Of a stretch of 64,000 bases of DNA, positions 1-7,966 are shown in pieces. The stretch covers positions 283,589 through 347,588 of the forward strand of contig NZ_BAABIA010000008.1 of assembly GCF_039542385.1 (NCBI RefSeq). Reading direction: 5' to 3'. The notes below the pieces were generated by a model. It had not been told where the DNA came from. It searched no databases and worked only from the letters and a program-made list of their open reading frames with translations. This DNA is from Prosthecobacter algae. GTDB taxonomy: Bacteria; Verrucomicrobiota; Verrucomicrobiia; Verrucomicrobiales; Verrucomicrobiaceae. Position 1 is the first letter of the stretch. Each line of letters starts with the position of its first letter. The translations under genes and the position numbers were made by a program.

Positions 1-123
1 CATGGCGCGCTCCTCGATCAGCGCCTTCACCTCAGCCGCGAGGGCCTTTGCCGCCGCTCCAGAGTTGGGGAAAATATGGGTGGGAATGTGCTCGTAGGAC
101 TCAGCAAGGGTGCGGCGGGACAT
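1..123 (-). CDS. Probable glucosamine-6-phosphate deaminase, N-terminal fragment
   Basis: Forty-one codons of a minus-strand gene cut off by the left edge of the window. The start is the ATG at 123-121. The peptide begins MSRRTLAESYEHIPTHIF and continues through an alanine-rich helix ending LIEERAM. This resembles the N-terminus of NagB-type glucosamine-6-phosphate deaminases, where a short beta strand is followed by a helix before the sugar-binding core. The enzyme converts glucosamine-6-phosphate to fructose-6-phosphate and ammonia. No catalytic residue lies in the fragment, so the call rests on N-terminal resemblance alone. The aldolase gene lies 177 bases upstream on the same strand, so both may belong to sugar or amino-sugar catabolism. 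Confidence 0.5.
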   Translation of the reverse strand, partial: MSRRTLAESYEHIPTHIFPNSGAAAKALAAEVKALIEERAM

Positions 124-300
124 GGTCTGGGGGCGGTGGTTGGGGAGGAAAGTCCGTCGTCTGATTCAAACGGCAAGCCAATCCATACGCGGATTCTGGC
201 GTTGTTTCATCAGCACTCAACCCCGAACCTGCACCGCCTGCGATATCCGCGTGTGCGGCTCGCGTATTCCTGTGACCGGGAAGTCCCCACCCTGCCTCCC

Positions 301-933
301 TCAGTTCGGATTGCGCACCACAGCCACCGTTTTGCCGCAAGCCTCCCGAACCTTCTCCCACTCCCCCTTCTGGATCCACTCGCGCCGCGCCATCCAAGTA
401 CCGCCACAGGCCACCACATTTGGGTTTTTAATGTAGCCGGCCAAGTTTTCCAAATTCACCCCGCCTGTAGCCAGAAACTGCATTTTCGGAAACGGGCCTG
501 CCAGCGCCTCAATGGCCGTCAGGCCGCCAAAGGCCTGGCTGGGAAAAAAGTTCACCAGGCTCGCCCCTAGATTCTGCGCCTGCATGATCTCCGTCGGCGT
601 CACCGCGCCTGGGATCACCAGCAAATCCCGCCGTCGACCATGCCGCAAAATGTTCTCATCAAACCCCGGCGTGACGATGAACCGCACCCCCAGACGCCAC
701 GCCGCATCAAACTGCGCCAGCGTCGTCACCGTCCCTGCCCCCACGATCATGTCCCGCCGATCCAGGAGGCGCTCCAGCGCTGCCAGAGAATCCTGCGTAC
801 GCAAGGCCACTTCCACCACTGGCAGCCCCCCGGCCACCAGGGCATCGGAAAGAGGCTTGACCGATCTTAAGTCGTCAATAATCACGTTAGGGATGATGCG
901 GTGATGAGCCAAAAGTTCGATGATCTCTTTCAT
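301..933 (-). CDS. KDPG/KHG aldolase family protein (Eda-like) lacking the Schiff-base lysine
   Basis: A 210-residue protein, the usual length for class I 2-dehydro-3-deoxy-6-phosphogluconate aldolase, which cleaves KDPG to pyruvate and glyceraldehyde-3-phosphate. It aligns along its whole length with E. coli Eda from memory: VVEVALRT (Glu41, Arg45), GAGTV (Thr68), VTPG near 90, IPGAVTPTE, FFP near 131, and LATGGV in the phosphate-binding region. The residue equivalent to E. coli Lys133, which forms the Schiff base, is Asn128 (codon AAC at 552-550) in SLVNFFPSQ. Known family members have Lys there, so the protein may be inactive or do different chemistry. The cytosolic fold assignment is firm; the reaction is not. 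No strong Shine-Dalgarno is visible before the ATG. Confidence 0.85.
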   Translation of the reverse strand: MKEIIELLAHHRIIPNVIIDDLRSVKPLSDALVAGGLPVVEVALRTQDSLAALERLLDRRDMIVGAGTVTTLAQFDAAWRLGVRFIVTPGFDENILRHGRRRDLLVIPGAVTPTEIMQAQNLGASLVNFFPSQAFGGLTAIEALAGPFPKMQFLATGGVNLENLAGYIKNPNVVACGGTWMARREWIQKGEWEKVREACGKTVAVVRNPN

Positions 934-1229
934 AAGGAGCCTGGGTGATCCGTCACCCCCAGTACCACGTTGCGCATTGCAAGTTACACGATTTCTTCAC
1001 CAAAGTTCAAATCTTCTGGGCATCCAAGCAGCATTCACCATGGGGACAGGTTCCAGTCTATCCTCTTTATACAGCTAACTGACCCTATTTCCGGCCAGAT
1101 AGGTGCATGCCCATTGCATGCGGACCGGCTGCAATGGCCGGAAAAGCCCGCTGTACAAAAACGCTGGAATATACCCCACCCCGGCGTAGTTCTTACGCCC
1201 TCCCCCAACCCCCGCCCCCCGCAACCGCT
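934..1229. other. Intergenic region, divergent start region
   Basis: About 296 bases between the aldolase start and the start of the large repeat protein, so it should hold both promoters. I see no convincing -35/-10 pair. Features seen are a GCATGC duplication (about 1106-1128) and a small inverted repeat CCGGC/GCCGG near 1131-1142. No coding region is supported: an in-frame ATG at 1107 extends the downstream gene but gives a non-signal-like N-terminus. Confidence 0.4.
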
Positions 1230-4200
1230 ATGCGTCAACTGCTCTGCAGCCTGATTGGTCTTTTCGTCGTCTCATCTCTTCCTGCCCAAACCCGCACCTG
1301 GACGGGTGCCGGAGCGGATGACAACTGGGGTACCGCCGCCAACTGGGGAGGCACTGCCCCAGTCGCCACCAATAGCATTGGCTTCGCAGGCACCACCCGC
1401 CTGAACACGATCAACAACCTGACGCCCGACATCGCCATCGCCGGCATCAGCTTTGCCGGCGGCTCGGGGGCCTTTGTCCTCAGTGGCAACCGCATCACCC
1501 TTACAGGCAACATCACCCAGAACGATGACACCCTGCAGACGATCAATCTGGACATGATCCTCAGTGCCACGCGCACCTTTACCCAGGGCACCGCAGGCAC
1601 GGCCACCGCAGGCAGCATCACCCTCGGTGGCATCCTCAGTGGCAGCGGCGGCATTATCAAAACAGCCGCTAACACCTCCACCGCCGCCAACTACAACACT
1701 CTGACCCTCCTGGGCACAAATACCTACACGGGCAGCACCACCGTGAGCTCCGGCACCCTCCTCGTCAGCGGTCTCACCGGTTCCATCGCCACCAGCAGTG
1801 CCATCATAGTGGACAACGGTTCCAGCTTAGGCTCCGCCGTTTCCATCGGTGCCCGCCTGTGGCTGGACAATACGGCAGGCAACCTGAACCGCCTGGGCGA
1901 CACCTCCGGCATCACCCTCCGGGGCTTTGGCCAGTTGCAGCTCACCGGCAATGCCACCACCAGCACCACCGAAACCGTCGGCCAGATCACCCTGGGCGGC
2001 GGCATCGCAGGCTCGCGCGGCGTCATCACCCTGGATGGCACTGGCACCGGTCTGCTTAACACCCTGGCAGCCTCCGGCTTGGCCCGCAGCAATACCAGCA
2101 CCGGCCTCATCCGTGGCACCAACCTCGGCCAGGCCGATACCAATGCCACCCGCATCACCCTTGCCTCCACCGCAGGCCTGACCTTCGTCGGCACCTCCAC
2201 CGCCAGCGGCAGCACCCCCGGCACCGCCAAAGACCTCCGCATCGTCCCTTACCTCCTCGGCGACACCTCCGCGACAGGCAATGGAACCAGCTTTGTCACC
2301 TACGATTCCGTCGGCGGCCTGCGCCCCCTGGCGACCAGCGAATACACCGTCCTCACCGCTGGTTACACCAGTGCCCTCAATCCCGAAAACGTCACCGGCT
2401 TCAACGGCACCCTCACGAACGCCAGCCCCACGGTGAACTCCCTCCGCTTCATCGCAGGCTCAACCCTCAGCGGCACAGGCACTCTCACTGTGGCCAGCGG
2501 TGCCATCGCCAATCTCACCGGTGGTGCCACCACCATCAGCGGCTTCAGCGGCATCACCCTCGGCAACGGCATCTGGAATGAAGGTATCCTCACTGCCCAG
2601 GGCAACACCCTCACTATCAGTGTCCCCATCAACGTAACGGGCGGCGGTGGTATCACCAAGGCAGGTGCCAATGAAGTCATCCTTTCCGCAGCCAACACCT
2701 ACACCGGCGAAACTCACATCCACCAGGGAACGCTTACTGCCTCTCACAACAACGCGCTGGGCAGCACCAGTAGTCGCACAGTAGTCAACGCAGTCGAAGG
2801 CGGCATCCTCGGCCTCCGTGGCGACATCACCACCGCCGAACCCATCACCCTCATTGGTGAAGGCGTGAACTTCGCCGCTGCTCTCCGAAACCTTTCTGGC
2901 AACAACACCCTCACAGGTCTCATCACTGTCACAGGCAGTTCCCGCATTGCCACCAGCGCGGGCATCATGAACGTCACCGGCGGCGTCAACGCCTTGGCCA
3001 CGTCCCAGCTCGTCATCAACTCCAGCTCGACCATCAACTTCTCCGGCCAGTCCGTCATCCTCGGCGCGGGCGGCAGCTTTTACGCCGACTCCGGCGGCCT
3101 CACCACACTTTCCTCCACAGGCAACTACTGGGGCAGCACCCGCATCGGATCGAGCGCTACCACACCCACCCTGCGTTTGGGCGCAGAAAACGTTCTGCCC
3201 GAATTCAGCCAGCTCCAGCTCGGCTTCAGCTATGCCGTCAGCGGTGGGGTGGACCTCAATGGCTTCAACCAGACCGTCGGCTCCCTCTCCACGGGCACCT
3301 CTCTGGCGGGCACTCGCGTCATCACCAGCGCCACCCCCGCCACATTGACGGTGAACCAATACACACCCACCAGCTATGATGCAGGCTTTGGCGGGGCCGT
3401 TTCCTTCGTCAAAGGCGGCACCGCCGCACTCACCCTCCAGGGCACACACACTGGCACTGGCACCACCTCCGTGAACAACGGCACCCTCATCCTGGACTAC
3501 ACCGCCAGCAACACCACCAAACTGGCCGATGGTGCCGCCCTCATTCTCGGCACCGCCACCCTCCAGCTCGACCGCTCCACCACCCCCACCGGTTCCCATG
3601 TGGAAATCGTCGGCTCCACCACCGTTCGTGGCTCGGCCAACATCACCCGCCCCGGCGGCACCTCCACCCTCCAGCTCAATGAAATCACCCGTGAAGGCGG
3701 CACCCTGAACATCGCCACCGCTGGCATCGCCACCACCGACACCCTGAACAATGCCGCAGGCATGCTCGGCACCTGGGCCACCGTCGGCGGCACCGACTGG
3801 GCCGTGAACTCCACCAATGCGGCCGATGGGGCCATCACCGCCTTCACTGGTTACAGCGACATCACCCGCGTCGGCGTCAGCGCAGTGCCCAATTCCCCTG
3901 GGGCCAACATCCGCATCATCAATGGCGGCACCAGTGGCAACATTACCCTCGCCGCCACAACGACCGACATCCACAGCCTGAACATGACTGCCAATGGCGG
4001 CACCACCACGATCGACCCTGGCACCGGTGAAACCCTGCGCCTGGGCGCCCAAGGCGGCATCCTCCACGCCGCCGGGGCCAGCGCCCTCCTCATCGGCACC
4101 GCCGCCAATGACGGCCCCCTCACCGCAGGTGGTGCACCGGACACCACAGGCGAAATCCTCATTCAGCGCTGGTCCACGAATGATCTCACCGTCAACTCCA

Positions 4201-6563
4201 CCATCGCCAATAACGGCACAGGCATTGTCTCCGTTACCCTCGGTGGCAGCACCGGCACCACCCGCTTCACCGGCACCAACACCTACACCGGCCGCACCAC
4301 CCTCAATGCAGGCCGTCTCATCATTGATGCCGAAACCGCGCTGGGGGCCAATCCCACAGCCTTTGCTTCCGACCAGCTCACCCTCAATGGCGGCACCCTT
4401 TCCACCGGCACCGCCTTCACCCTCGATGATGCGAATCGCGGCATCACCCTCGGCGCTTCTGGTGGCACCCTTGAAGCCACCTCCGCAGCCAATGTCCTGG
4501 CCCTTACCGTCGCCGTCCCCGTTGCGGGCAATGGCCCCTTGAACAAGACCGGGGCCGGAGATGCCCAGCTCAGCGTCGCCAACAGCTACACCGGCCACAC
4601 CTATGTGAATGCAGGCCGCCTGCGCATCAGCCACGGCTCGGCCCTGGGGACTACCGCCAGCGGTACCACCGTGGCCAACAACGCTGCCCTGCGCCTGGAA
4701 GGTGCCGGGTTCACCCTGGCCGAGCCTCTCTTCCTCATCGGTCAGGGCATCAGCAGCGCCGGGGCTCTGCAGAGCAACACAACGACCGACAGCACCGTCT
4801 CTGGCCTCATCACCATGCCCTCCTCCGGCAGCTCGCGCATCAACGTCAGCAGCACCGGCAGGCTCATCGTCAGCGGCGGCGTCCGCAGTTCAGGCGTCTC
4901 TTCTACGGACACCCTCGTTGTCGTCGGCGGGGTGACCTTCACCGACAACCCGGTCAATATGTACACCGGTCGCCTGGAACTCGTCTCCGGTGCCACCCAG
5001 CCCATCATCGCCGTCGCAGGCAACAGCTACGGCGTGCTGAATTCCGGCTGGGGAGCCCTCTCCCAGGTCACCGTCAGCAATGCCCTCAGCCCCATCGGCG
5101 TCCTTGAGCTGGGTTACCACGCCACCTTCAGTGGCAGTTCGCCCAACACGACTTTCAATCTCAATGGCACCCAGCAGACCGCTGCCGAGCTCCGCACCGG
5201 GGCCATCTCCATCGGTTCAGGCGGCTACACCAGCCCCACCCGCATCCTCACTGGCACCATTGGCTCCTACCTCACCCTCAACCAGGCCACCAACAGCCTC
5301 TTCGATGGCAGCCTGCAAGGCGCAGTCTCCCTGGTGAAAAACGGCAATGGCATCCTCAGCCTGCAAGGCAACAGCACCACCACCGGCGACACCGTGCTGG
5401 TGGCCGGTGGCATCGAGCTACGCAATGCGCCAGGCTCCATCCAGTCCGGCACCCTCGCTGCCAGCACTGGCAGCAGCAGCAACTTCACCACCGTCATCAC
5501 CGGCCTCACCAATGCCACCACCACCCTTTTGGTGGGGCAGCCCATCACGGGCGCTGGCATCCCCGCAGGCTCCTTCATCGCCTCCATTGACAGCAATTCC
5601 CAGGTCACCATCCGCTCCACCGTCGCCGCCACCGCAGGCAGCACCACCGCCACCTTCGGCGCAGTCACAGGCGCACTCACCAACAGCACCCTCGAATACC
5701 AGGGCGGCAACTTCAGCTTTGGCGTCACCACCGCCGCCACCACCCTCGGCGGCATCAAGGGTTCCCAAAATCTGAGCCTCACCAATGCCGGCAACAACCC
5801 CGTGGCACTCACCGTCGGCGGCAATGACCAATCCACCCTTTACAGCGGGGCCATCAGCGGCAGCGGCTCCGTCATCAAAACCGGCACCGGCACCCTGGAA
5901 CTCACCGCCACCAGCACCCACACCGGCGGCATCGCCGTGAATGGCGGCGTGCTGCTGGTAAACAACACCGCTGGCTCAGGCACGGGCCTGGGCCCCGTCT
6001 CCGTCCTCACCGGGGCCACCCTCGGCGGCACAGGCAGCATCGGGTCCGCCAGCTCCACCGCCAACATTCTAGTGAACAGCGGTGGCAGGCTGCGCATCGG
6101 CAGCACCCACGGCATCCAGGAAGGCATCCCTGCCGATCTCGACCTCGCCACCAGCGGCCTCGGCACCATCACCCTCAGCGGCATCGTCCAGTTCGATCTC
6201 TTCGCCCGCAGCGCCGGCATCAACAGCACGGAAAACAATGACATCCTCCGACTCACCTCCGATACGGCGGTCATCATCGGCGGCACCTTGGAAGTCACCA
6301 ACAGCACCCTGGATGACACCTCCACCTGGGTCTATGGCGATTCCTGGCAGCTCTTTGACTGGAGCGGTCTCAGCCCCGACCCTCATCACACCGGCGGCTT
6401 TGCCAGCTTTAACCTGCCCACCCTCAGCCCCGGCCTCATCTGGGATACCAGCGCCCTCTACACCACCGGCTTCATCACCATCGCTCCAGAGCCCGGTCGC
6501 GCCTTCCTCCTCGCCCTCGGCGGCTTCAGCCTTTTGCTCCGCCGCCGTCGTCGGGTGGGTTGA
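1230..6563 (+). CDS. Autotransporter-associated beta-strand repeat protein with PEP-CTERM tail
   Basis: A 1,777-residue secreted protein. The ATG at 1230 was chosen because MRQLLCSLIGLFVVSSLPAQ is a clear signal peptide; upstream in-frame starts would bury it. The body is Gly/Thr/Ser/Ala-rich and repeats units of the form GxLxKTGxGxLxLxGxNTYTGxTxVxxGTL, typical of autotransporter-associated beta-strand repeats (for example NTYTGSTTVSSGTLLVSG and NTYTGRTTLNAGRLIID). These are expected to fold as a right-handed beta solenoid. The C-terminus reads APEPGRAFLLALGGF, then hydrophobic residues, then RRRRR, a PEP-CTERM-type sorting signal for exosortase-dependent anchoring. There is no beta-barrel autotransporter domain. 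It is probably a cell-surface or matrix protein. Base composition is strikingly ACC-rich. The end overlaps the convergent DUF3820 gene by 38 bases. Confidence 0.9.
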   Translation: MRQLLCSLIGLFVVSSLPAQTRTWTGAGADDNWGTAANWGGTAPVATNSIGFAGTTRLNTINNLTPDIAIAGISFAGGSGAFVLSGNRITLTGNITQNDDTLQTINLDMILSATRTFTQGTAGTATAGSITLGGILSGSGGIIKTAANTSTAANYNTLTLLGTNTYTGSTTVSSGTLLVSGLTGSIATSSAIIVDNGSSLGSAVSIGARLWLDNTAGNLNRLGDTSGITLRGFGQLQLTGNATTSTTETVGQITLGGGIAGSRGVITLDGTGTGLLNTLAASGLARSNTSTGLIRGTNLGQADTNATRITLASTAGLTFVGTSTASGSTPGTAKDLRIVPYLLGDTSATGNGTSFVTYDSVGGLRPLATSEYTVLTAGYTSALNPENVTGFNGTLTNASPTVNSLRFIAGSTLSGTGTLTVASGAIANLTGGATTISGFSGITLGNGIWNEGILTAQGNTLTISVPINVTGGGGITKAGANEVILSAANTYTGETHIHQGTLTASHNNALGSTSSRTVVNAVEGGILGLRGDITTAEPITLIGEGVNFAAALRNLSGNNTLTGLITVTGSSRIATSAGIMNVTGGVNALATSQLVINSSSTINFSGQSVILGAGGSFYADSGGLTTLSSTGNYWGSTRIGSSATTPTLRLGAENVLPEFSQLQLGFSYAVSGGVDLNGFNQTVGSLSTGTSLAGTRVITSATPATLTVNQYTPTSYDAGFGGAVSFVKGGTAALTLQGTHTGTGTTSVNNGTLILDYTASNTTKLADGAALILGTATLQLDRSTTPTGSHVEIVGSTTVRGSANITRPGGTSTLQLNEITREGGTLNIATAGIATTDTLNNAAGMLGTWATVGGTDWAVNSTNAADGAITAFTGYSDITRVGVSAVPNSPGANIRIINGGTSGNITLAATTTDIHSLNMTANGGTTTIDPGTGETLRLGAQGGILHAAGASALLIGTAANDGPLTAGGAPDTTGEILIQRWSTNDLTVNSTIANNGTGIVSVTLGGSTGTTRFTGTNTYTGRTTLNAGRLIIDAETALGANPTAFASDQLTLNGGTLSTGTAFTLDDANRGITLGASGGTLEATSAANVLALTVAVPVAGNGPLNKTGAGDAQLSVANSYTGHTYVNAGRLRISHGSALGTTASGTTVANNAALRLEGAGFTLAEPLFLIGQGISSAGALQSNTTTDSTVSGLITMPSSGSSRINVSSTGRLIVSGGVRSSGVSSTDTLVVVGGVTFTDNPVNMYTGRLELVSGATQPIIAVAGNSYGVLNSGWGALSQVTVSNALSPIGVLELGYHATFSGSSPNTTFNLNGTQQTAAELRTGAISIGSGGYTSPTRILTGTIGSYLTLNQATNSLFDGSLQGAVSLVKNGNGILSLQGNSTTTGDTVLVAGGIELRNAPGSIQSGTLAASTGSSSNFTTVITGLTNATTTLLVGQPITGAGIPAGSFIASIDSNSQVTIRSTVAATAGSTTATFGAVTGALTNSTLEYQGGNFSFGVTTAATTLGGIKGSQNLSLTNAGNNPVALTVGGNDQSTLYSGAISGSGSVIKTGTGTLELTATSTHTGGIAVNGGVLLVNNTAGSGTGLGPVSVLTGATLGGTGSIGSASSTANILVNSGGRLRIGSTHGIQEGIPADLDLATSGLGTITLSGIVQFDLFARSAGINSTENNDILRLTSDTAVIIGGTLEVTNSTLDDTSTWVYGDSWQLFDWSGLSPDPHHTGGFASFNLPTLSPGLIWDTSALYTTGFITIAPEPGRAFLLALGGFSLLLRRRRRVG

Positions 6564-6867
6564 GCCCCTCCCACACACGCCGTTTTTTCGGCCGCAAGCG
6601 CGTGGGGCCACCCCGTTGCTTGCGGAAGATGTCAAAGACCACGTCCGATCCGTCCACCTTCATCTGGTGGACCATCTTCAGCAGCGTGCCCAGCCGTCCC
6701 TTCGGAAATCCGGCCTTGTTGGCAAACCAGCCCAGGTACTCCGCCGGGATGTCATAAATGGGCACTCCATAAGGCGGGTGATTCTGCGGCCCGTACTTAC
6801 CAAACGGCATGTGCGTCCGCCCGATCTCCTCAAGATCGTGCTTCATCTGGGCGGCCAGGTCATCCAT
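6526..6867 (-). CDS. DUF3820 family protein
   Basis: A 113-residue protein with the DUF3820 core: MPFGKYGP near residue 20, then a Tyr/Pro-rich stretch, IPAEYLGWFANKAGFPKG, and GTLLKMVHQMKVDG. Members of this small family are soluble; some are annotated as putative quorum-sensing-regulated factors, but a molecular function is not established. Compared with the compact family form it has an extra segment in the middle (QNHPPYGVPIYD) and a basic, Gly-rich C-terminus. The tail lies in the 38-base convergent overlap with the large repeat protein. No operon partner is seen. Confidence 0.8.
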   Translation of the reverse strand: MDDLAAQMKHDLEEIGRTHMPFGKYGPQNHPPYGVPIYDIPAEYLGWFANKAGFPKGRLGTLLKMVHQMKVDGSDVVFDIFRKQRGGPTRLRPKKRRVWEGLNPPDDGGGAKG

Positions 6868-6973
6868 ACCTCATCAAGGGCTGGGCCGTCCCTTTTGTCC
6901 AGCCAGGAAAGAATCGTCTCCCAACTACACAAAATCCTCGTATCCTGGCGGGCGCTTGCTAGTTTCCCGACCC

Positions 6974-7966
6974 GTGATCAAAAAAAGCACCAGGGGCATT
7001 TGGGGCGCGCTTGCTTTCAGCGTGGCAGGCACAGCTATTTCTTCGGCAGAGCCCGTGAAAGTCACCCTCAAAAACGGAGCCCAAGTCCAGGGCGACATTC
7101 TCCGCGAACGCGATGACGTCCTCATGCTCGATCTCGGCTTCACCGTCCTGAACGTGCCCCGCACCGAGATCGCCTCCCAGGAAAAGACCAGCGCCCAAAA
7201 GCTCATCGGCCCCAGCATCGCCGAAAGCGAGGACATGTACTTCGTCGAGCCTGGCCGCGAGCCTCTTGCCGTGGACAAAAACGTGCTGCGCGTAGGCGAG
7301 GCCGTCGTCCAGATCCAGACTTCCTCCGGCCTCGGTTCCGGCTTCATCATCAATAAGCTCGGCCACGTCATCACCAACCAGCACGTCATCGCCGGCGAGC
7401 GCGAAATCTCCGTCGTCGTCTATCGCAAAAAGAACGGCGGCCTGGAAAAGGAAGTCTTCCCCAAGATCAAGATCATCGCCATGAACGGCTTCCTCGATCT
7501 CGCCATCCTGCAGATTGACGATCCCGCCGCCAGCAAGCTGCCCTTTGCCCCCCTGGGCGATTCAGACCTCCTCATCCAGGGCCAGCCCGTCTTTGCCATC
7601 GGCAGCCCCCTCGGGCTTGAGCGCTCCGTCTCCCAGGGCATCGTCAGCGTCCGCGCCCGCGAGACCCGTGGGGCCTGGTCCATCCAGAGCACCACCCAGA
7701 TCAACCCCGGCAATTCCGGCGGCCCCCTCTTCAATGCCCGCGGCGAAGTGGTGGGAGTGAACAACATGAAGCTCGCCGGTGTCGGTGTGGAGGGCCTCGG
7801 CTTCTCCATCCCGGCCAATCTGCTCAAGCTCTTCCTCAAAAACCGCGACGCCTTCGCCTTCGATCCCCGCAATCCCAACAGCGGCTTCCGTTACCTCTCT
7901 CCCCCTGCCCCGGCCACTCCGGCCGCCCCTGCACCTTCCTCCAAAACCCCAGAGACTCAGCCATGA
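6974..7966 (+). CDS. Trypsin-like serine protease (HtrA/DegP-type catalytic domain), secreted
   Basis: About 330 residues from a GTG at 6974, chosen because VIKKSTRGIWGALAFSVAG followed by AISSAEP makes a plausible signal peptide. In-frame starts further upstream give a non-signal-like sequence. Residues 25-90 form a small beta-rich domain (KVTLKNGAQVQGDILRERDD). A chymotrypsin-fold protease follows, with His137 (VITNQHVI), Asp175 (FLDLAIL) and Ser248 (NPGNSGGPL), a complete triad. There is no PDZ domain; the C-terminus is a Pro/Ala-rich tail, so it is shorter than DegP. It is probably periplasmic or surface proteolysis. Its stop codon overlaps the next ATG by four bases (ATGA), which points to translational coupling. 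Confidence 0.85.
   Translation: MIKKSTRGIWGALAFSVAGTAISSAEPVKVTLKNGAQVQGDILRERDDVLMLDLGFTVLNVPRTEIASQEKTSAQKLIGPSIAESEDMYFVEPGREPLAVDKNVLRVGEAVVQIQTSSGLGSGFIINKLGHVITNQHVIAGEREISVVVYRKKNGGLEKEVFPKIKIIAMNGFLDLAILQIDDPAASKLPFAPLGDSDLLIQGQPVFAIGSPLGLERSVSQGIVSVRARETRGAWSIQSTTQINPGNSGGPLFNARGEVVGVNNMKLAGVGVEGLGFSIPANLLKLFLKNRDAFAFDPRNPNSGFRYLSPPAPATPAAPAPSSKTPETQP

Noticed and set aside
2460..4634. Long open frame on the minus strand within the repeat-protein gene
   Set aside because: The frame is an artefact of ACC/GGC-rich codons on the plus strand; the product is Gly/Asp/Ala low complexity, and the plus-strand gene has a signal peptide and recognisable repeats.
1230..6563. CRISPR-like or tandem DNA repeats
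   Set aside because: The repetition is at the protein level (beta-strand repeats) with variable DNA; there are no constant-length repeats with unique spacers.
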